Shown piece by piece: positions 63,958 to 64,000 of a stretch of DNA of 64,000 nt. The position numbers and the translations under genes were made by a program. Position 1 is the first letter of the stretch, and every line of letters starts with the position of its first letter. The stretch is from UBA5614 sp963667535 (GTDB taxonomy: Bacteria > Cloacimonadota > Cloacimonadia > Cloacimonadales > Cloacimonadaceae). The stretch is taken from the NCBI GenBank assembly GCA_963667535.2, contig CAXXDU010000002.1, positions 1,054,001 through 1,118,000 of the forward strand, in the 5' to 3' direction. The notes beneath the pieces are model-generated. The model saw nothing but the letters and a program-made list of their open reading frames with translations, did no database searches and was not told where the DNA came from.

Positions 63958-64000
63958 ATGAGAGTGTTTTGGACGATTATTACTCTGTGTTTTTTAGGCT
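63958..64000 (+). CDS. Start of an exported protein (partial, runs off the window)
   Basis: Only 14 codons are visible: MRVFWTIITLCFLG, the start of a signal peptide. The ATG is preceded by AGAAGGAG at correct distance, so a real gene start is likely. Nothing can be said about the product beyond export. Confidence 0.6.
   Translation, partial: MRVFWTIITLCFLG

Overview
The window looks like a chromosomal segment of an anaerobic, Gram-negative-type bacterium of the FCB group, most likely Cloacimonadota (Cloacimonas-like). This is inferred from several things: moderately low GC; a C-terminal sorting-type domain containing the motif YPNPFNP on a secreted beta-helix protein; outer-membrane barrel proteins; a 2[4Fe-4S] ferredoxin; and an anaerobe-type molybdenum hydroxylase operon. 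No rRNA, tRNA or CRISPR array was seen, so the assignment rests on protein character alone.

Region 1 (1-6750, minus strand) is a type 1 BREX phage-defence locus entered from its 5' side: a small helix-turn-helix gene, brxA, brxB, brxC, and then the first 77 codons of pglX at the window edge. Between brxC and pglX sits a tightly coupled pair of non-core genes: an ABC/SMC-like ATPase and a 172-residue protein with a PD-(D/E)XK-like core. It is the best candidate here for an undescribed defence module. Region 2 (6876 to about 10950, minus strand) is a Mu/Tn7-type transposition module: a DDE transposase, a MuB-like AAA ATPase and a winged-helix-like third protein. About a dozen copies of the core GGACTGTGNCA lie within and upstream of the transposase start. 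The layout allows BREX to be cargo of this element, but no element ends could be fixed.

Region 3 (11160-26590) is mixed housekeeping and envelope. It holds a DUF3667 membrane protein, a flavin reductase, a membrane protein/Xre regulator pair, a lone receiver domain, a secreted beta-helix protein, a ferredoxin and a BamA-like barrel. Then come ridA, an ATP:cobalamin adenosyltransferase and gpmA, followed by a surface-polysaccharide pair (divergent sugar transferase, wecB), a YdeI-like protein and a very large HExxH peptidase/barrel protein.

Region 4 (26601-33670, minus strand) holds groES-trxA behind a degenerate CIRCE operator. It also holds a molybdenum hydroxylase operon (FAD subunit, a 38-codon small ORF, 2Fe-2S subunit, Mo subunit) followed by a CaiB-type CoA transferase and an amidase. 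Region 5 (34557-44032) has a lipoprotein with a GyrI-like domain, an acetyltransferase, an SH3-domain membrane protein, a cyclase-family hydrolase, a degenerate GIY-YIG gene exactly flanked by palindromic repeats, and allH-allF-allG (DUF2877, FdrA, DUF1116), the oxamate carbamoyltransferase trio. With the Mo hydroxylase, amidase and cyclase, it suggests catabolism of a nitrogen heterocycle or ureide ending in carbamoyl phosphate.

Region 6 (44428-53663) has two tandem receiver-PAS-kinase-receiver hybrids (650 and 1616 residues) and a convergent TPR-PAS kinase. Region 7 (54277-64000) has addB-addA, a methionine/cystathionine gamma-lyase overlapping a DEAD-box RNA helicase gene, and the start of an exported protein at the right edge.

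A recurring feature is the number of compact palindromes between genes: five different hairpins in tandem between allF and allG, three in the addA/gamma-lyase gap, several isolated ones with 17-20 bp arms, and three copies of one 25-28 bp repeat.
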